DNA from: Burkholderiales bacterium
Lineage (GTDB): Bacteria; Pseudomonadota; Gammaproteobacteria; Burkholderiales; Burkholderiaceae_F
Assembly: GCA_020355165.1 (NCBI GenBank)
Contig: CP070661.1
Span: forward strand, 1,201,389-1,265,388
Reading direction: 5' to 3'
Length of the DNA: 64,000 nt
Part shown: positions 17,246-28,138 of the stretch, piece by piece
How the letters are laid out: each line of letters starts with the position of its first letter
Position numbering within the stretch: the first letter of the stretch is position 1
Program-made: the position numbers and the translations under genes
The notes under the pieces: model-generated
Seen by the model: only the letters and a program-made list of their open reading frames with translations
Database searches by the model: none
Told to the model about the DNA's origin: nothing

Positions 17246-18000
17246 GTCGCCGGCTGGTCGGCCTGCCGGGCGAGCAGCGCCGGCAGCACCTCGCCCGCGG
17301 TGCCGGCGACGAGCGCGTCGGCGACCGAGTCGATCTCGGTCGGCTGCGGGTTGAGGACGACCACCGGCACGCCGGCGCGGCGTGCCTGCAGCGGCAGACC
17401 CGCCGCCGGGTAGACCAGCCCCGACGTGCCGATCACCAGCAGCGCCTGCGCCCCGCTGACCGCCTCCCCGGCCGCCCGAAGCTGCACCGGGTCGAGCATC
17501 TCGCCGAACCAGACCACGTCGGGCCGCAGCCAGCTGCCACAGCCCGGGCAGCGCGGCGGCTCACCGGACGGCAGCTGCTGCGGTCGCTCGAAGCGCACCC
17601 CGCACTCGTCAAGGCAGCGCGAGCGCAGGATGTTGCCGTGGATCTCGATCACATCGCTGCTGCCGGCGCGCTGGTGCAGCCCGTCGACGTTCTGCGTGAC
17701 GATGCACAGCGAGTCGAAGCTGCCCGCCGCCCGCGCCAGTGCCCGGTGGCCGGCGTTCGGCTGCGCGCCGGCCACGAGTTCGCGCCGCCACGCGTACCAC
17801 CGCCAGACGAGCGGCGGATCGTCGCGGAAGCCTTCCGGCGAGGCGAGCTGGACCGGATCGAAGCGGCTCCACAGCCCCGTCTGCGCGTCGCGGAAGGTCG
17901 GCACACCGCTTTCGGCCGACATGCCGGCGCCGGTCAGTACCGCCAGCCGCCGCACGCCGGCGAGCAGCGCGCGCGCCGCCGCCAGACCTCCGGCGCTCAT
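17242..18000 (-). CDS. cobB: SIR2-family NAD-dependent protein deacylase
   Basis: Sirtuin removing acyl groups from lysines with NAD+. A 252-residue protein with the NAD-binding VLTGAGMSAESGVPTFRDAQ, TQNVDGLHQRAG, the catalytic His in IEIHGN, a CxxxC...CxxC zinc site (CLDECG and CPGCG), and WFGEML. ATG 18000 overlaps the rlmB stop (ATGA). The symbol is by family; substrate range is unknown. Confidence 0.9.
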   Translation of the reverse strand: MSAGGLAAARALLAGVRRLAVLTGAGMSAESGVPTFRDAQTGLWSRFDPVQLASPEGFRDDPPLVWRWYAWRRELVAGAQPNAGHRALARAAGSFDSLCIVTQNVDGLHQRAGSSDVIEIHGNILRSRCLDECGVRFERPQQLPSGEPPRCPGCGSWLRPDVVWFGEMLDPVQLRAAGEAVSGAQALLVIGTSGLVYPAAGLPLQARRAGVPVVVLNPQPTEIDSVADALVAGTAGEVLPALLARQADQPAT

Positions 18001-18749
18001 GCGGCGGCGGCCTTCGCCTGGCGCTGGCGCAGCGTCTCGAACAGGCACACCCCGGTGGCCACCGAGACGTTCAGGCTCTCGGTCCGGCCCTGCAGGGGAA
18101 TGCGCGCCAGCCAGTCGCATCTGTCCCGCGTCAGCCGGCGCAGCCCCTGCCCTTCGGCGCCAAGCGCCCACGCCACCGGGCCGGTGAGGTCAAGCTCGTA
18201 AAGGGTCCGCGTCGCCTCGCCCGCCGCGCCGACGATCCAGACACCGGCCTCGCGGATCTCGCCCATCGCTCGCGCCAGGTTGGTGACGGCGATCAGAGGC
18301 AGCGTCTCCGCTGCGCCCGCCGCGGCGGCGGCCACTACCGGCGTCAGGCTCGCCGAACGGTCGCGCGGCACGATCAGCGCCTGCGCCCCGGCCGCCTCGG
18401 CGGTGCGCATGCAGGCGCCGAGATTGCGCGGATCGGTGACTCCGTCGAGCAGCAGCAACAGCGTCCGCGCATCGACCTCGCCCAGGACATCGTCGAGCGA
18501 GCTTGCCCGCGCGGGCTCACTGGCCAGCGCCAGCACCCCTTGGTGCGTGGAGCCGGCCGCCATGCGCTGCAGGCGCCCGGCATCGGTCACGTTCACCCGC
18601 ACGCCGGCGGCGCGGGCGCGATCGAGCAACTGCTGCATCCGCCCGTCGTGCCGGGCACCGTCGACGTACAGCGTCTCGATCGATTCCGGCGCGTGGCGCA
18701 GCCTCGCCGTCACCGCGTGGAAGCCCGCCAGGACGCGTTTGCCGCTCAT
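17997..18749 (-). CDS. rlmB: 23S rRNA (guanosine-2'-O)-methyltransferase RlmB
   Basis: SpoU-class SPOUT methyltransferase modifying a guanosine in 23S rRNA. An N-terminal substrate-binding domain is followed by the knot domain with DGVTDPRNLGACMRTAEAAGA, WALGAEGQGL and RIPLQGRTESLNVSVATGVCLFE. Length is 250. It follows rnr by 8 bases, as in E. coli, and overlaps cobB. Confidence 0.95.
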   Translation of the reverse strand: MSGKRVLAGFHAVTARLRHAPESIETLYVDGARHDGRMQQLLDRARAAGVRVNVTDAGRLQRMAAGSTHQGVLALASEPARASSLDDVLGEVDARTLLLLLDGVTDPRNLGACMRTAEAAGAQALIVPRDRSASLTPVVAAAAAGAAETLPLIAVTNLARAMGEIREAGVWIVGAAGEATRTLYELDLTGPVAWALGAEGQGLRRLTRDRCDWLARIPLQGRTESLNVSVATGVCLFETLRQRQAKAAAA

Positions 18750-18757
18750 GGCCGGAT

Positions 18758-21145
18758 TCAGGAGCGACGGCGGCGGCGCAACCGCGAGGCGCGCTCGCCG
18801 CCGACGCCCTTCTTGCCGCGCGGCTCGACCTCCTGGCCGCCACGCGCCTCGGTGGCAACCCGGCGCGCGCGTCGCTTCTCGACGCTCTCGCCCTTGCGGC
18901 GCGGCGCCTTGCCCCGCACGGGCTCGGTGGCAAGCAGCGACTTGCGATCCTGCCCGCGCACCAGGCGAAACTCGATCCGCCGCGCCTCGAGGTCGACCCG
19001 GGCCACCTGCACCGAGACGCGGTCGGCGAGCCGGTAGCGCAGGCCGGTGCGCTCGCCGCGCAGTTCGTGCATCGGCTCGTTGAACTGGAAGTACTCGCTG
19101 CCCAGCTCCGACACGTGCACCAGGCCTTCGACGAACAGGTCGTCGAGGACGACGAAGATGCCGAACGGCACCACTGCGCTGATGGTGCCGGTGTAGGCCT
19201 CGCCGACGCGCTCGCGCATGTAGTAGCTCTTCAGCCACGCCTCGACATCGCGCGAGGCGTCATCGGCCCGCCGCTCGTTCGCCGAGCACAGCAGCCCGAG
19301 CTTCTCCCACAGCGGCACCGCGGCGCGGGCGCGCGTGGTCCGGCCGGCATGCCGCCGGGCAGCGCGCGGCAGGTCCTGCACGTCGAGGGCCGCCAGCAGC
19401 TGCGGCTCGTAGACGGTCGAGCTCAGCACGGCCTTGATCGCCCGGTGCACGAGCAGGTCGGGGTAGCGGCGGATCGGCGAGGTGAAGTGCGCGTAGGCCT
19501 CGTAGGCGAGGCCGAAGTGCCCGACGTTGTGCGGACTGTAGACGGCCTGCTGCATAGTGCGCAGCAGGACCGTCTGCAGCAGCTGCATGTCGGGGCGGTT
19601 GCGGATGCGCTCGAGCAGCTCGGCGAAGTCCTTCGGCTGCGGCGAGTCGCCGCCGGCGAGGCTCAGGCCGAGCGCTTTCAGCAGAGTGCGCAGGTTGTCC
19701 AGCCGCTCTGGCGTCGGCCCCTCGTGAATTCGGTACAGCGCCGGCTGTCGGTGCCGCGTCAGCAGGTCCGCGGCGCAGACGTTGGCCGCCAGCATCATCT
19801 CCTCGATCAGCCGGTGCGCGTCGTTGCGCGTGCGCGGCAGGATCTTCTCGATCCGCCCCGTCGGGTCGCAGACGATGTAGGTCTCGGTGGTGTCCACTTC
19901 CAGCGCGCCGCGGGCACCGCGCGCCTTGGCCAGCACCTGATAAAGGTCGTACAGGTCGGCCAGCTGCGGCATCAGCGGCGCCAGTCTCTGGCCGGCGCGG
20001 CTGTCCGGCACCGACAGCGCCTCCCACACCTCGTCGTAGGTCAGCCGCGCATGCGACTGCATCACCGCCGGGTAGAACTGGTAGCCGGCGATCGCCCCGC
20101 GCGCCGAGACGACCATGTCGGCAACCATCACCAGCCGATCCACCTTCGGGTTGAGCGAACAGATTCCGTTGGACAGCTTCTCGGGCAGCATCGGAATCAC
20201 GCGCCGCGGGAAGTAGACCGAGGTCGAGCGGTTCTGCGCCTCGGCGTCGAGCGCGCTGCCCGAGGGCACGTAGCGGCTGACATCGGCGATCGCCACGATC
20301 AGCCTCCAGCGCGTGCGCCGCGCGTTCATCGGCTCGCAGTAGACCGCATCGTCGAAATCGCGCGCATCCTCGCCGTCGATCGTCACCAGCGGCACGTCGC
20401 GCAGGTCGATGCGTCCGTCGAGGTCGGCGGCCTCGACGTGGTTCGGCAGCTGCTCGGTCGCCGCCAGGGCAGCCGGCGGGAACTCGTGCGGAACGGCGAA
20501 CTTGCGCACGGCGATCTCGATCTCCATGCCGGGATCGTCGATGGCGCCGAGCACCTCGATCACCCTGCCGACCGGCTGCACGTGGCGCTGCGGCTGCTGC
20601 ACGATCTCGACCACCACCACCTGACCATGCTCGGCGCCGGCCGTCGCGCCCGGCGGCACCAGGATGTCGTGGCTGATCCGCTGATCCTCGGGGACCACGA
20701 TGGTCACGCCGCGCTCGTTGAGCAGCCGGCCGACCAGCCGGTCGGTCCGGTGCTCGATGACCTCGACGATCTCGCCGAGCGGCCGGCCGCGGCGATCCTG
20801 CCCGCCCGGCCGCACCAGCACGCGGTCGCCGTGCAGGACCCAGCTCATCTCGTGCTCGGACAGCACGAGATCGGGACCACCGTCGTCGCGGATCAGGAAG
20901 CCGTAGCCGTCGCGGTGCCCCTGCACCTTGCCGGACAGCAGGTTGGCACGCGCCGCCAGCAGCAGCAGGCCGGCGCGATTGCGCACGATGCGCCCGGCGT
21001 GCTCGAGCTCGGTGAGCGCGGCATCGAATTCTGCGCGCTGCTCGCCGACATCCAGACGCTCGGCCAACGCAGCCGGCGTCATCGGCCCGCGCGCCTGGCT
21101 CAGTGCGGCCAGGATCTCCTCGGGATCGGTGCTGCTCTTCTTCAA
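18758..21145 (-). CDS. rnr: Ribonuclease R
   Basis: Processive 3'-5' exoribonuclease of the RNB family, able to degrade structured RNA. It has an N-terminal helix-turn-helix-like segment, cold-shock domains, an RNB catalytic core with ARDFDDAVY and PSGSALDAEAQNRSTSVYFPRRVIPMLP, HFTSPIRRYPDLLVHR, an S1 domain, and a basic C-terminus. No ATG is suitable. TTG 21145 with CCGGAACG upstream gives 795 residues and is preferred. A TTG at 21217 is also open but lies in the tRNA-Leu promoter. Confidence 0.93.
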   Translation of the reverse strand: MKKSSTDPEEILAALSQARGPMTPAALAERLDVGEQRAEFDAALTELEHAGRIVRNRAGLLLLAARANLLSGKVQGHRDGYGFLIRDDGGPDLVLSEHEMSWVLHGDRVLVRPGGQDRRGRPLGEIVEVIEHRTDRLVGRLLNERGVTIVVPEDQRISHDILVPPGATAGAEHGQVVVVEIVQQPQRHVQPVGRVIEVLGAIDDPGMEIEIAVRKFAVPHEFPPAALAATEQLPNHVEAADLDGRIDLRDVPLVTIDGEDARDFDDAVYCEPMNARRTRWRLIVAIADVSRYVPSGSALDAEAQNRSTSVYFPRRVIPMLPEKLSNGICSLNPKVDRLVMVADMVVSARGAIAGYQFYPAVMQSHARLTYDEVWEALSVPDSRAGQRLAPLMPQLADLYDLYQVLAKARGARGALEVDTTETYIVCDPTGRIEKILPRTRNDAHRLIEEMMLAANVCAADLLTRHRQPALYRIHEGPTPERLDNLRTLLKALGLSLAGGDSPQPKDFAELLERIRNRPDMQLLQTVLLRTMQQAVYSPHNVGHFGLAYEAYAHFTSPIRRYPDLLVHRAIKAVLSSTVYEPQLLAALDVQDLPRAARRHAGRTTRARAAVPLWEKLGLLCSANERRADDASRDVEAWLKSYYMRERVGEAYTGTISAVVPFGIFVVLDDLFVEGLVHVSELGSEYFQFNEPMHELRGERTGLRYRLADRVSVQVARVDLEARRIEFRLVRGQDRKSLLATEPVRGKAPRRKGESVEKRRARRVATEARGGQEVEPRGKKGVGGERASRLRRRRRS

Positions 21146-21196
21146 AGCGTTCGTTCCGGCAAGCCGTCGACCTCCGTGTCGATACCGCCGGTCAAT

Positions 21197-21224
21197 TTGA
21201 CATGCGGGGACCCGCAATTACAAT
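21197..21224 (+). promoter_or_regulatory. Promoter of tRNA-Leu
   Basis: TTGACA (21197-21202), a 16-base spacer and TACAAT (21219-21224), 15 bases before the mature 5' end. The best sigma70 match in the window. Confidence 0.78.
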
Positions 21225-21239
21225 GCGCGCCTTGCCAGA

Positions 21240-21324
<85 letters not shown>

Positions 21325-21326
21325 CG

Positions 21327-21355
21327 GTAAAAACGGCCTGCACTCGCAGGCCGTT
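21327..21355. terminator. Bidirectional intrinsic terminator
   Basis: A 10-bp stem AACGGCCTGC/GCAGGCCGTT with loop ACTC at 21332-21355. On the - strand it is followed by TTTTT, which would end the transcript of the phosphoribosyltransferase gene. On the + strand it follows tRNA-Leu with a weaker T-tract. Confidence 0.75.
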
Positions 21356-21387
21356 CGCATTCTAGGCCTGCCGTCGCCGGCCGCGCC

Positions 21388-21930
21388 CTAACCGCTGCCT
21401 GACTGCCCGTCGCCGCGGCTGCGCAGGCGCGCAGCCAGCTGTTGCGGCCGCAGCGTGTCGTACTCCTCGAACGGCTGGTGGATCCACGGACTGTCGGCCA
21501 GGTACTGCACGTAATAGTCCGGCCGCACCGTCGACGCCGCCTTGTACCAGAGCACGGCAGTGCGCACCTCGCCCAGCTCAGGGTAGCGGCCGCGCAGGTG
21601 CTCGACCACGCGCGCGAGCGTCACCCCGGAGTCGACCAGGTCGTCGACCAGCAGCAGGTTGCCGCGCAGCGCGCCGCTGGTGCTGGTGATGAACTCGGCG
21701 ATGTCGAGCGACCCCTGCTGCGTTCCGGCCGCCTCCCGGTACGAGCTGGCGGCGAGGATCGCCAGCGGCACGTCGTAAAGGCGCGAGAAGACGTCGCCGA
21801 TACGCAGTCCGCCGCGGGCCAGGCACAGCAGCGAGTCGAAGCGGAAGCCGCTGTCGTGGACCTGCAGCGCAAGCTGCTCGATCATCCGGTGGTACTGCTC
21901 CCAGTCGACGTAGAGGTGCTTGATCGACAC
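21388..21930 (-). CDS. Phosphoribosyltransferase
   Basis: A 180-residue type I phosphoribosyltransferase. The PRPP-binding motif is LLLVDDLVDSGVTL, and the N-terminal half has DSLLCLARGGLRIGDVFS. It resembles xanthine/hypoxanthine-type enzymes, but the acceptor base cannot be read from sequence. The start is GTG (21930). It lies 17 bases after purA and probably shares its transcript, which fits a purine salvage role (inference). Confidence 0.85.
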   Translation of the reverse strand: MSIKHLYVDWEQYHRMIEQLALQVHDSGFRFDSLLCLARGGLRIGDVFSRLYDVPLAILAASSYREAAGTQQGSLDIAEFITSTSGALRGNLLLVDDLVDSGVTLARVVEHLRGRYPELGEVRTAVLWYKAASTVRPDYYVQYLADSPWIHQPFEEYDTLRPQQLAARLRSRGDGQSGSG

Positions 21931-21947
21931 CGCCGCGCCCCCGGCCG

Positions 21948-23318
<1,371 letters not shown>

Positions 23319-23331
23319 TCAGGCCCGCCGC

Positions 23332-24489
23332 TCACCGCCGCTCGACTACCTGCCAGACGCCATCGACGTGGCGCACCTCGCGGTCGCATTCGAGTCCGTC
23401 GACGCGATCGTCGTCGCCGAGGCGGCAGATCACGACCTCGCCGGCCGCACGCAGCGTCTCGACCAGCGCGGCCAGCTGCCCGTCATCGCCCGCCGGCGCA
23501 AGTATCGCCCGCGCAGACGTTCCCTGGTTCAGCCGGGTCAGCTCACGCAGGTCGATCGAGAAACCGGTCGCCGGCCGCGCCCTGCCGAAGGCGCGGCCGA
23601 TGTCGTCGTAGCGGCCGCCGCGCGCCAGCGCCACCGGCCAGCCAGCCGCGTAGGCGGCGAAGGTGGCGCCCGTGTGGTAGCGGAAGCCGTGCAGGTCCGC
23701 CAGGTCGATGCTGACCGCAGCACCGACGCGCCTGAGCACGGCAACCAGCTGCTGCAGCTCGTCGAGCGCCGCCGCCAGCGCCGGGCTCGACGGCAGCTCG
23801 GCACGAGCCGCGGCGAGGACTTCCTCGCCACCGTGCAGCCTCGCAAGTGCGCGCAGCGCCGGGCCGGCCGGCGCCGCCAGCTCCGCGCTCAGCGCCGCCA
23901 GCGCCGCCGCGTCCTTGGTGCTGAGCGCGGCGACGATCTCGTCGGCCAGCCGCTGCGCGGCCGGGTCCAGTTCGAGCAGCGCCCGCAGGATGCGCGTGTG
24001 GCCGAGGTCGAAGCGAACCTGCGCGACCGGCGCCAGCGCCAGCGAGCGGACCGCCAGCTCGAGGACCTCGGCATCGGCCGCCACCGACGGGTGACCGTAC
24101 AGTTCGGCCCCCACGTAGAAGGGCTCGCGCGTGGCCAGCGGGTGCAGCGGCCGCGCGTGCAGCACGCTGGCGGCGTAGCACAGCCGCACCACGCCGGCGC
24201 GGTTCAGGATGTGCGCGTCGATGCGCGCCACCTGCGGCGTGATGTCGGCGCGCAGGCCGAGCAGCCGTCCCGAGACCTGATCGACCAGCTTCAGCGTGCG
24301 CAGGTCGAGGTCGGCGCCGACGCCGGTCAGCAGCGAGTCCGTGTACTCCAGCAACGGCGGCATGACCAGCTCGTAGCCATAGCCACGGTAAAGGTCGACC
24401 GCCGAGCGGCGCAGCTTCTCGAGGAAGCGCGCCTCGCTCGGCAGCACGTCCGAGATCCCTTCGGGTAGGAGCCAGCAGGCCATGGGCAT
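23332..24489 (-). CDS. hisZ: ATP phosphoribosyltransferase regulatory subunit HisZ
   Basis: HisS-like protein without aminoacylation activity that complexes with short HisG for the first step of histidine synthesis. The 385-residue protein has a class II synthetase-like core (WLLPEGISDVLPSEARFLEKLR, GRLLGLRADITPQVARIDAH) but no anticodon-binding domain. Its place between the hflC side and purA is classical for betaproteobacteria; the true hisS is at about 32 kb. Confidence 0.93.
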   Translation of the reverse strand: MPMACWLLPEGISDVLPSEARFLEKLRRSAVDLYRGYGYELVMPPLLEYTDSLLTGVGADLDLRTLKLVDQVSGRLLGLRADITPQVARIDAHILNRAGVVRLCYAASVLHARPLHPLATREPFYVGAELYGHPSVAADAEVLELAVRSLALAPVAQVRFDLGHTRILRALLELDPAAQRLADEIVAALSTKDAAALAALSAELAAPAGPALRALARLHGGEEVLAAARAELPSSPALAAALDELQQLVAVLRRVGAAVSIDLADLHGFRYHTGATFAAYAAGWPVALARGGRYDDIGRAFGRARPATGFSIDLRELTRLNQGTSARAILAPAGDDGQLAALVETLRAAGEVVICRLGDDDRVDGLECDREVRHVDGVWQVVERR

Positions 24490-24566
24490 TGTTCCGGTCG
24501 GCGGACGGCGCAGGCGGCAGGCACCGCGTCCATGCCGCCCGCACGGCCGCTATTCTGCTAGGGAAC

Positions 24567-24752
24567 TCAGGCGAAAAGCGCGATCAATGTCAAGCCGGCC
24601 GCGACCGAGGCCAGCCCGAAGAAGCGGATCTGTCCGTCCTGCAGTTCGCTCACGCGGCGGAACATCTCGCGCCACGAGGCGGGCGCAAACAGGGGCAGCA
24701 ACCCCTCGAGCACGAGCATGATGGCGAACGCCAGCCCGAGCGTGGTCCACAT
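24567..24752 (-). CDS. DUF2065 small membrane protein (YjeT-like)
   Basis: 61 residues with two membrane segments: LGLAFAIMLVLEGLLPLF and FFGLASVAAGLTLIALF. The linker APASWREMFRRVSELQDGQIR matches YjeT/DUF2065. It directly follows hflC, with the ATG overlapping its stop by one base, exactly as yjeT follows hflC in enterobacteria. Function unknown. Confidence 0.88.
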   Translation of the reverse strand: MWTTLGLAFAIMLVLEGLLPLFAPASWREMFRRVSELQDGQIRFFGLASVAAGLTLIALFA

Positions 24753-25636
24753 CAGCGCGATGGCGCGCGGCCCGGTACCGGTGTCTTCAGATACTTCAGG
24801 AACTCCGACGAGGGATCGATCACCAGCACGTCGTTGCGATTGCGGAAGCTGGCGCGGTAGGCCTCGAGGCTGCGGTAGAAGGTGAAGAACTCCGGGTTCT
24901 GCCCGAACGCCTGCGCGTAGACCGCCGAGGCGCGGCCATCGCCCTCGCCCTTGATCGTCTCGGCCTCGCGATACGCCTCGGCCACCAGCACCTCGCGCTG
25001 GCGGTCGGCGTCGGCGCGGATCTTCTCGCCCTCGGCGGCGCCGATCGACCGCTGCTCGGTGGCGACGCGCTTGCGCTCGGACTGCATGCGGCGGAAGACG
25101 TCCTCGTTGATCTCCGGCACGAACTCGACCCGCTTCAGGCGCACGTCGATGATGTCGACGCCGACGTCGCGCACCCGTTCCTGGACGCTGACCTTGATCT
25201 CCTCCATCGCCCGGTCGCGCTCGACGGAAGTAATGTCGTTGACGGTGCGCCGGTTCACGGCACGGTTCAGGGCGTCGCGGACCAGCGAATTGATGCGCTC
25301 CTCGGCCGCCCGCTCCAGCCCCTGGAAGCTGACGAAATAGCGGCGCGGGTCGGCTATGCGCCACTTGACGAACGAGTCGACCAGCAGGTTCTTCTTCTCC
25401 GACGTCTGCACGCGGTCGGCCTGCGGCGTATCGATGGTGAGGATGCGGCGGTCCAGGTAGACGACGTTCTGGATCAGCGGCAGCTTGAACTTCAGGCCGG
25501 GCTCCGCGTGCACCTCGGTGATCTGGCCTAGCTGGAACAGGATTGCGTACTGCCGCTGGTCGACGACGAAGGTGCTGGCGCGGAAGATGACCGCGGCGAC
25601 GATCAGCCCGATGACGGTGGCTATAACCTTGTTCAT
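24752..25636 (-). CDS. hflC: FtsH modulator HflC
   Basis: SPFH-domain membrane protein that with HflK forms the large complex around the FtsH protease. One N-terminal membrane segment (ATVIGLIVAAVIFRAS), then the band-7 domain with VVDQRQYAILFQLGQ and EINEDVFRRMQSERKRVATEQRSIGAAEGEKIRADADRQ. 294 residues. Nine bases downstream of hflK. Confidence 0.96.
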   Translation of the reverse strand: MNKVIATVIGLIVAAVIFRASTFVVDQRQYAILFQLGQITEVHAEPGLKFKLPLIQNVVYLDRRILTIDTPQADRVQTSEKKNLLVDSFVKWRIADPRRYFVSFQGLERAAEERINSLVRDALNRAVNRRTVNDITSVERDRAMEEIKVSVQERVRDVGVDIIDVRLKRVEFVPEINEDVFRRMQSERKRVATEQRSIGAAEGEKIRADADRQREVLVAEAYREAETIKGEGDGRASAVYAQAFGQNPEFFTFYRSLEAYRASFRNRNDVLVIDPSSEFLKYLKTPVPGRAPSR

Positions 25637-25645
25637 GTCGGCGCC

Positions 25646-26917
25646 CTACCTCGACTCTCGGCCGCGGGCGCCCGCGGCCGACCTCGGCTCGACAGGTGCC
25701 GGCTCAGCCGGCAGGACCGGCGCGGGCCGTACCGTGGCGACGTCGCCCGCCGACTGCTGCAGCAGCTTGTCCAGGGGCAAGTACAGCAACTGGTTGCTGT
25801 TGCGGCTGTCGACCAGGAGCTTGGTCGTGCTGGAGAAGATTTCCTGCATCGTCTCCAGGTACAGCCGCTCGCGTGTCACCTGCGGCGCCTTGCTGTACTC
25901 GGCCAGCACCTGACGGAAGCGTGCGGCATCGCCCTCGGCGTTTTGCACTACCCGCGTCCGGTATCCCTCCGCCTCCTGCAGCAGGCGCGCCGCCGTACCA
26001 CTCGCCTTCGGCACCACGTCGTTGGCGTAGGCCTGCCCTTCGTTGATCAGCCGCTCGCGGTCCTGGGTCGCCTTGACCGCGTCGTCGAAGGCCGCCTGCA
26101 CCTGCTCCGGTGGCTGGGCGTTCTGGATGGCCACCTGCAGGACCAGGATCCCGGTGCCGTACAGGTCGAGGTTCTCCTGCATCAGCGCGCGCACCGCGTC
26201 GGCAATCTCCTGACGGGACTCGTACAGGACCTTGTCCATCAGCTGCCTTCCCACCACCTCGCGCATCGCCGACTCGGCCACCTGCACCACCGACTCGGTC
26301 GGCCGGCGTGTGTTGAACACGAAGTCGCGCGCCCCCTCGGCGCTTTCCTTGATGCGGTACTGCACGGTGAAGTGCACGTCGACGATGTTCTCGTCGTCGG
26401 TCAGCATCAACGACTCCTTCAGCCGGTCGGCCCGGCCGCGCGCTCCGATCTCCAGCGTCCGCACCGACAGCACGTCGACCGGTTCGTGCGCCTGCACCGG
26501 CCACGGCAGCCGCCAGCGGAACCCGGGCAGGGTCGTCTCGCTGTAGCGGCCGAAGGTGGTCACCACCGCCACCTGGCCTTCCTGCACGATGTAGGCGCCG
26601 CTGCCCAGCCAGATCAGCCCGGCGACGGCGAGAACTATCGCCACGCCGGCGCCGGCACCGCGCGCATCCGACCGGAAGCCGCCACCGCCACCGCCGCCGC
26701 CGCTCTGGCCGCCGCCCGAGCCGCCGCCGCGTCGGCCGAACAGCCCGTTAAGACGGCGGTTCAGGTCGCGCCAGAGTTCGTCCAGATCGGGCGCGCCGCC
26801 GCCCGGCGGCGGGCCGCGCCGACCCTCATCGCGGTCGCCGTCGTCGCCGTCCGAACCCGAGCCGCGACCCCATTGCGGGTCGTTTAATGCGAGAGAAATC
26901 CCGGGGAGCAAGGCCAT
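25646..26917 (-). CDS. hflK: FtsH modulator HflK
   Basis: SPFH partner of HflC. The N-terminal cytoplasmic region has LNDPQWGRGSGSDGDDGD and a long Gly-rich stretch with eight Gly in a row. Next come a membrane segment (AIVLAVAGLIWLGSGAYIV) and the band-7 domain (VVTTFGRYSETTLPGFRWRLPWP, QAYANDVVPKASGTAARLLQEAEGY). 423 residues from ATG 26917, 15 bases after hflX. Confidence 0.96.
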   Translation of the reverse strand: MALLPGISLALNDPQWGRGSGSDGDDGDRDEGRRGPPPGGGAPDLDELWRDLNRRLNGLFGRRGGGSGGGQSGGGGGGGGFRSDARGAGAGVAIVLAVAGLIWLGSGAYIVQEGQVAVVTTFGRYSETTLPGFRWRLPWPVQAHEPVDVLSVRTLEIGARGRADRLKESLMLTDDENIVDVHFTVQYRIKESAEGARDFVFNTRRPTESVVQVAESAMREVVGRQLMDKVLYESRQEIADAVRALMQENLDLYGTGILVLQVAIQNAQPPEQVQAAFDDAVKATQDRERLINEGQAYANDVVPKASGTAARLLQEAEGYRTRVVQNAEGDAARFRQVLAEYSKAPQVTRERLYLETMQEIFSSTTKLLVDSRNSNQLLYLPLDKLLQQSAGDVATVRPAPVLPAEPAPVEPRSAAGARGRESR

Positions 26918-26932
26918 GAGAATTGCCGGATG

Positions 26933-28138
26933 CTACTTGTGGGCGCTGATCGCGGACGCCGTCGCCGGCAGCGGCACTCCCGGCGACTGGCGCGGCTCGG
27001 CAGCGGCCGCTCGCGCGGCCTGCACACGCTCGGCGATCGCTTCGCGCAGGAAGCCGACGCCTTGACCGGTGGCCGCACTGAGAAAAACGGCGCGGATCGT
27101 ACCACAGGCATCGCGCTCGGCCGCCGCTGCGCGCTCGAGGCGGTCGATCTTGTTGAAGACGACCAGCCGCGGCACGTCTGCGGCGCCGATCTCCGCCAGC
27201 ACGCGGTCGACTTCAGCCATCTGCGCGTCGCGCGCCGGTGACGACGCATCGACGACATGCAGCAGCAGGTCGGCCTCGACCGATTCCTCCAGCGTCGACT
27301 TGAAGGCGTCGACCAGCTGGTGCGGCAGGCCACGGATGAAGCCCACCGTGTCCGACAGCACCACCTCGAGGTCGTCGCCGACGAAACAGCGCCGCGACGT
27401 GGTGTCGAGCGTGGCGAACAGTTTGTCGGCGGCGTAGCTGCCGGCGTGCGTCAGGGCGTTGAACAGCGTCGACTTGCCCGCGTTGGTGTAACCGACCAGC
27501 GAGACCGAGAACACGTCGTGCCGCGCCCGCGCGCGGCGCTGCGTGCGACGCTGCCTGCCGAGCGCCTTCAGGCGCTCGCGCAGCCGCTTGACCCGTACGG
27601 TGATCAGGCGGCGGTCGAGCTCGATCTGCTTCTCGCCCGGGCCGCCGGTCTTGCCCAGGCCACCGCGCTGCCGCTCGAGGTGGGTCCAGCCGCGCACCAG
27701 CCGCGTGGCCAGGTGCTCGAGCTGCGCCACCTCCACCTGCAGCTTGCCCTCGCTGCTCTTGGCCCGTTGGGCGAAGATCTCCAGGATCAGCAGCTCGCGG
27801 TCCAGCACAGGCACGTTCAACGCGCGCTCGAGGTTGCGCTGCTGGGCCGGACTGAGCGGCACGTCGAAGACGGCGACGCCGGCGCCGCCGTCCCTGATCA
27901 GCGACGACAGTTCCTCGACCTTGCCGCTGCCCAGATAGAAGGAGGCGTCAGGGCGCTCGCGCCGAGCGCTCAGCTCGCCCGCGATGACCAAGCCCGCCGA
28001 GGCGACCAGCTGCCGCATTTCCTCGAGCGCGTCGGCCGCTTGGTGGCCGGCCGCGCCGCGTCCGCCAATGACGATGCTGACGAGGAAGGCGCGCGGCGGG
28101 CGCTGGACGCGCGCGGATTCGACCTGGAACGTGGTCAG
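26933..28138 (-). CDS. hflX: Ribosome-associated GTPase HflX (non-ATG start proposed)
   Basis: GTPase that splits stalled or stressed ribosomes. The N-terminal domain has [30 protein letters not shown] and [21 protein letters not shown]. The G domain has [30 protein letters not shown] and VFNKID. The first ATG (28018) would drop about 40 residues that align with the family's first strand (RAFLVSIVI). The frame stays open upstream with no ATG, GTG or TTG until it meets hfq. CTG 28138, overlapping the hfq stop (CTGA), gives 401 residues and is proposed as start. Confidence 0.85.
   Translation of the reverse strand: MTTFQVESARVQRPPRAFLVSIVIGGRGAAGHQAADALEEMRQLVASAGLVIAGELSARRERPDASFYLGSGKVEELSSLIRDGGAGVAVFDVPLSPAQQRNLERALNVPVLDRELLILEIFAQRAKSSEGKLQVEVAQLEHLATRLVRGWTHLERQRGGLGKTGGPGEKQIELDRRLITVRVKRLRERLKALGRQRRTQRRARARHDVFSVSLVGYTNAGKSTLFNALTHAGSYAADKLFATLDTTSRRCFVGDDLEVVLSDTVGFIRGLPHQLVDAFKSTLEESVEADLLLHVVDASSPARDAQMAEVDRVLAEIGAADVPRLVVFNKIDRLERAAAAERDACGTIRAVFLSAATGQGVGFLREAIAERVQAARAAAAEPRQSPGVPLPATASAISAHK

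Noticed and set aside
21145-21217. TTG 21217 as the rnr start
   Set aside because: It lies inside the tRNA-Leu promoter and lacks a ribosome binding site; TTG 21145 has one.
26680-26740. Gly-codon triplet run in hflK as a possible repeat element or frameshift site
   Set aside because: It is an in-frame Gly-rich linker, common in HflK N-termini.
28016-28018. ATG 28018 as the hflX start
   Set aside because: It removes about 40 residues conserved in the family while the upstream frame is intact.
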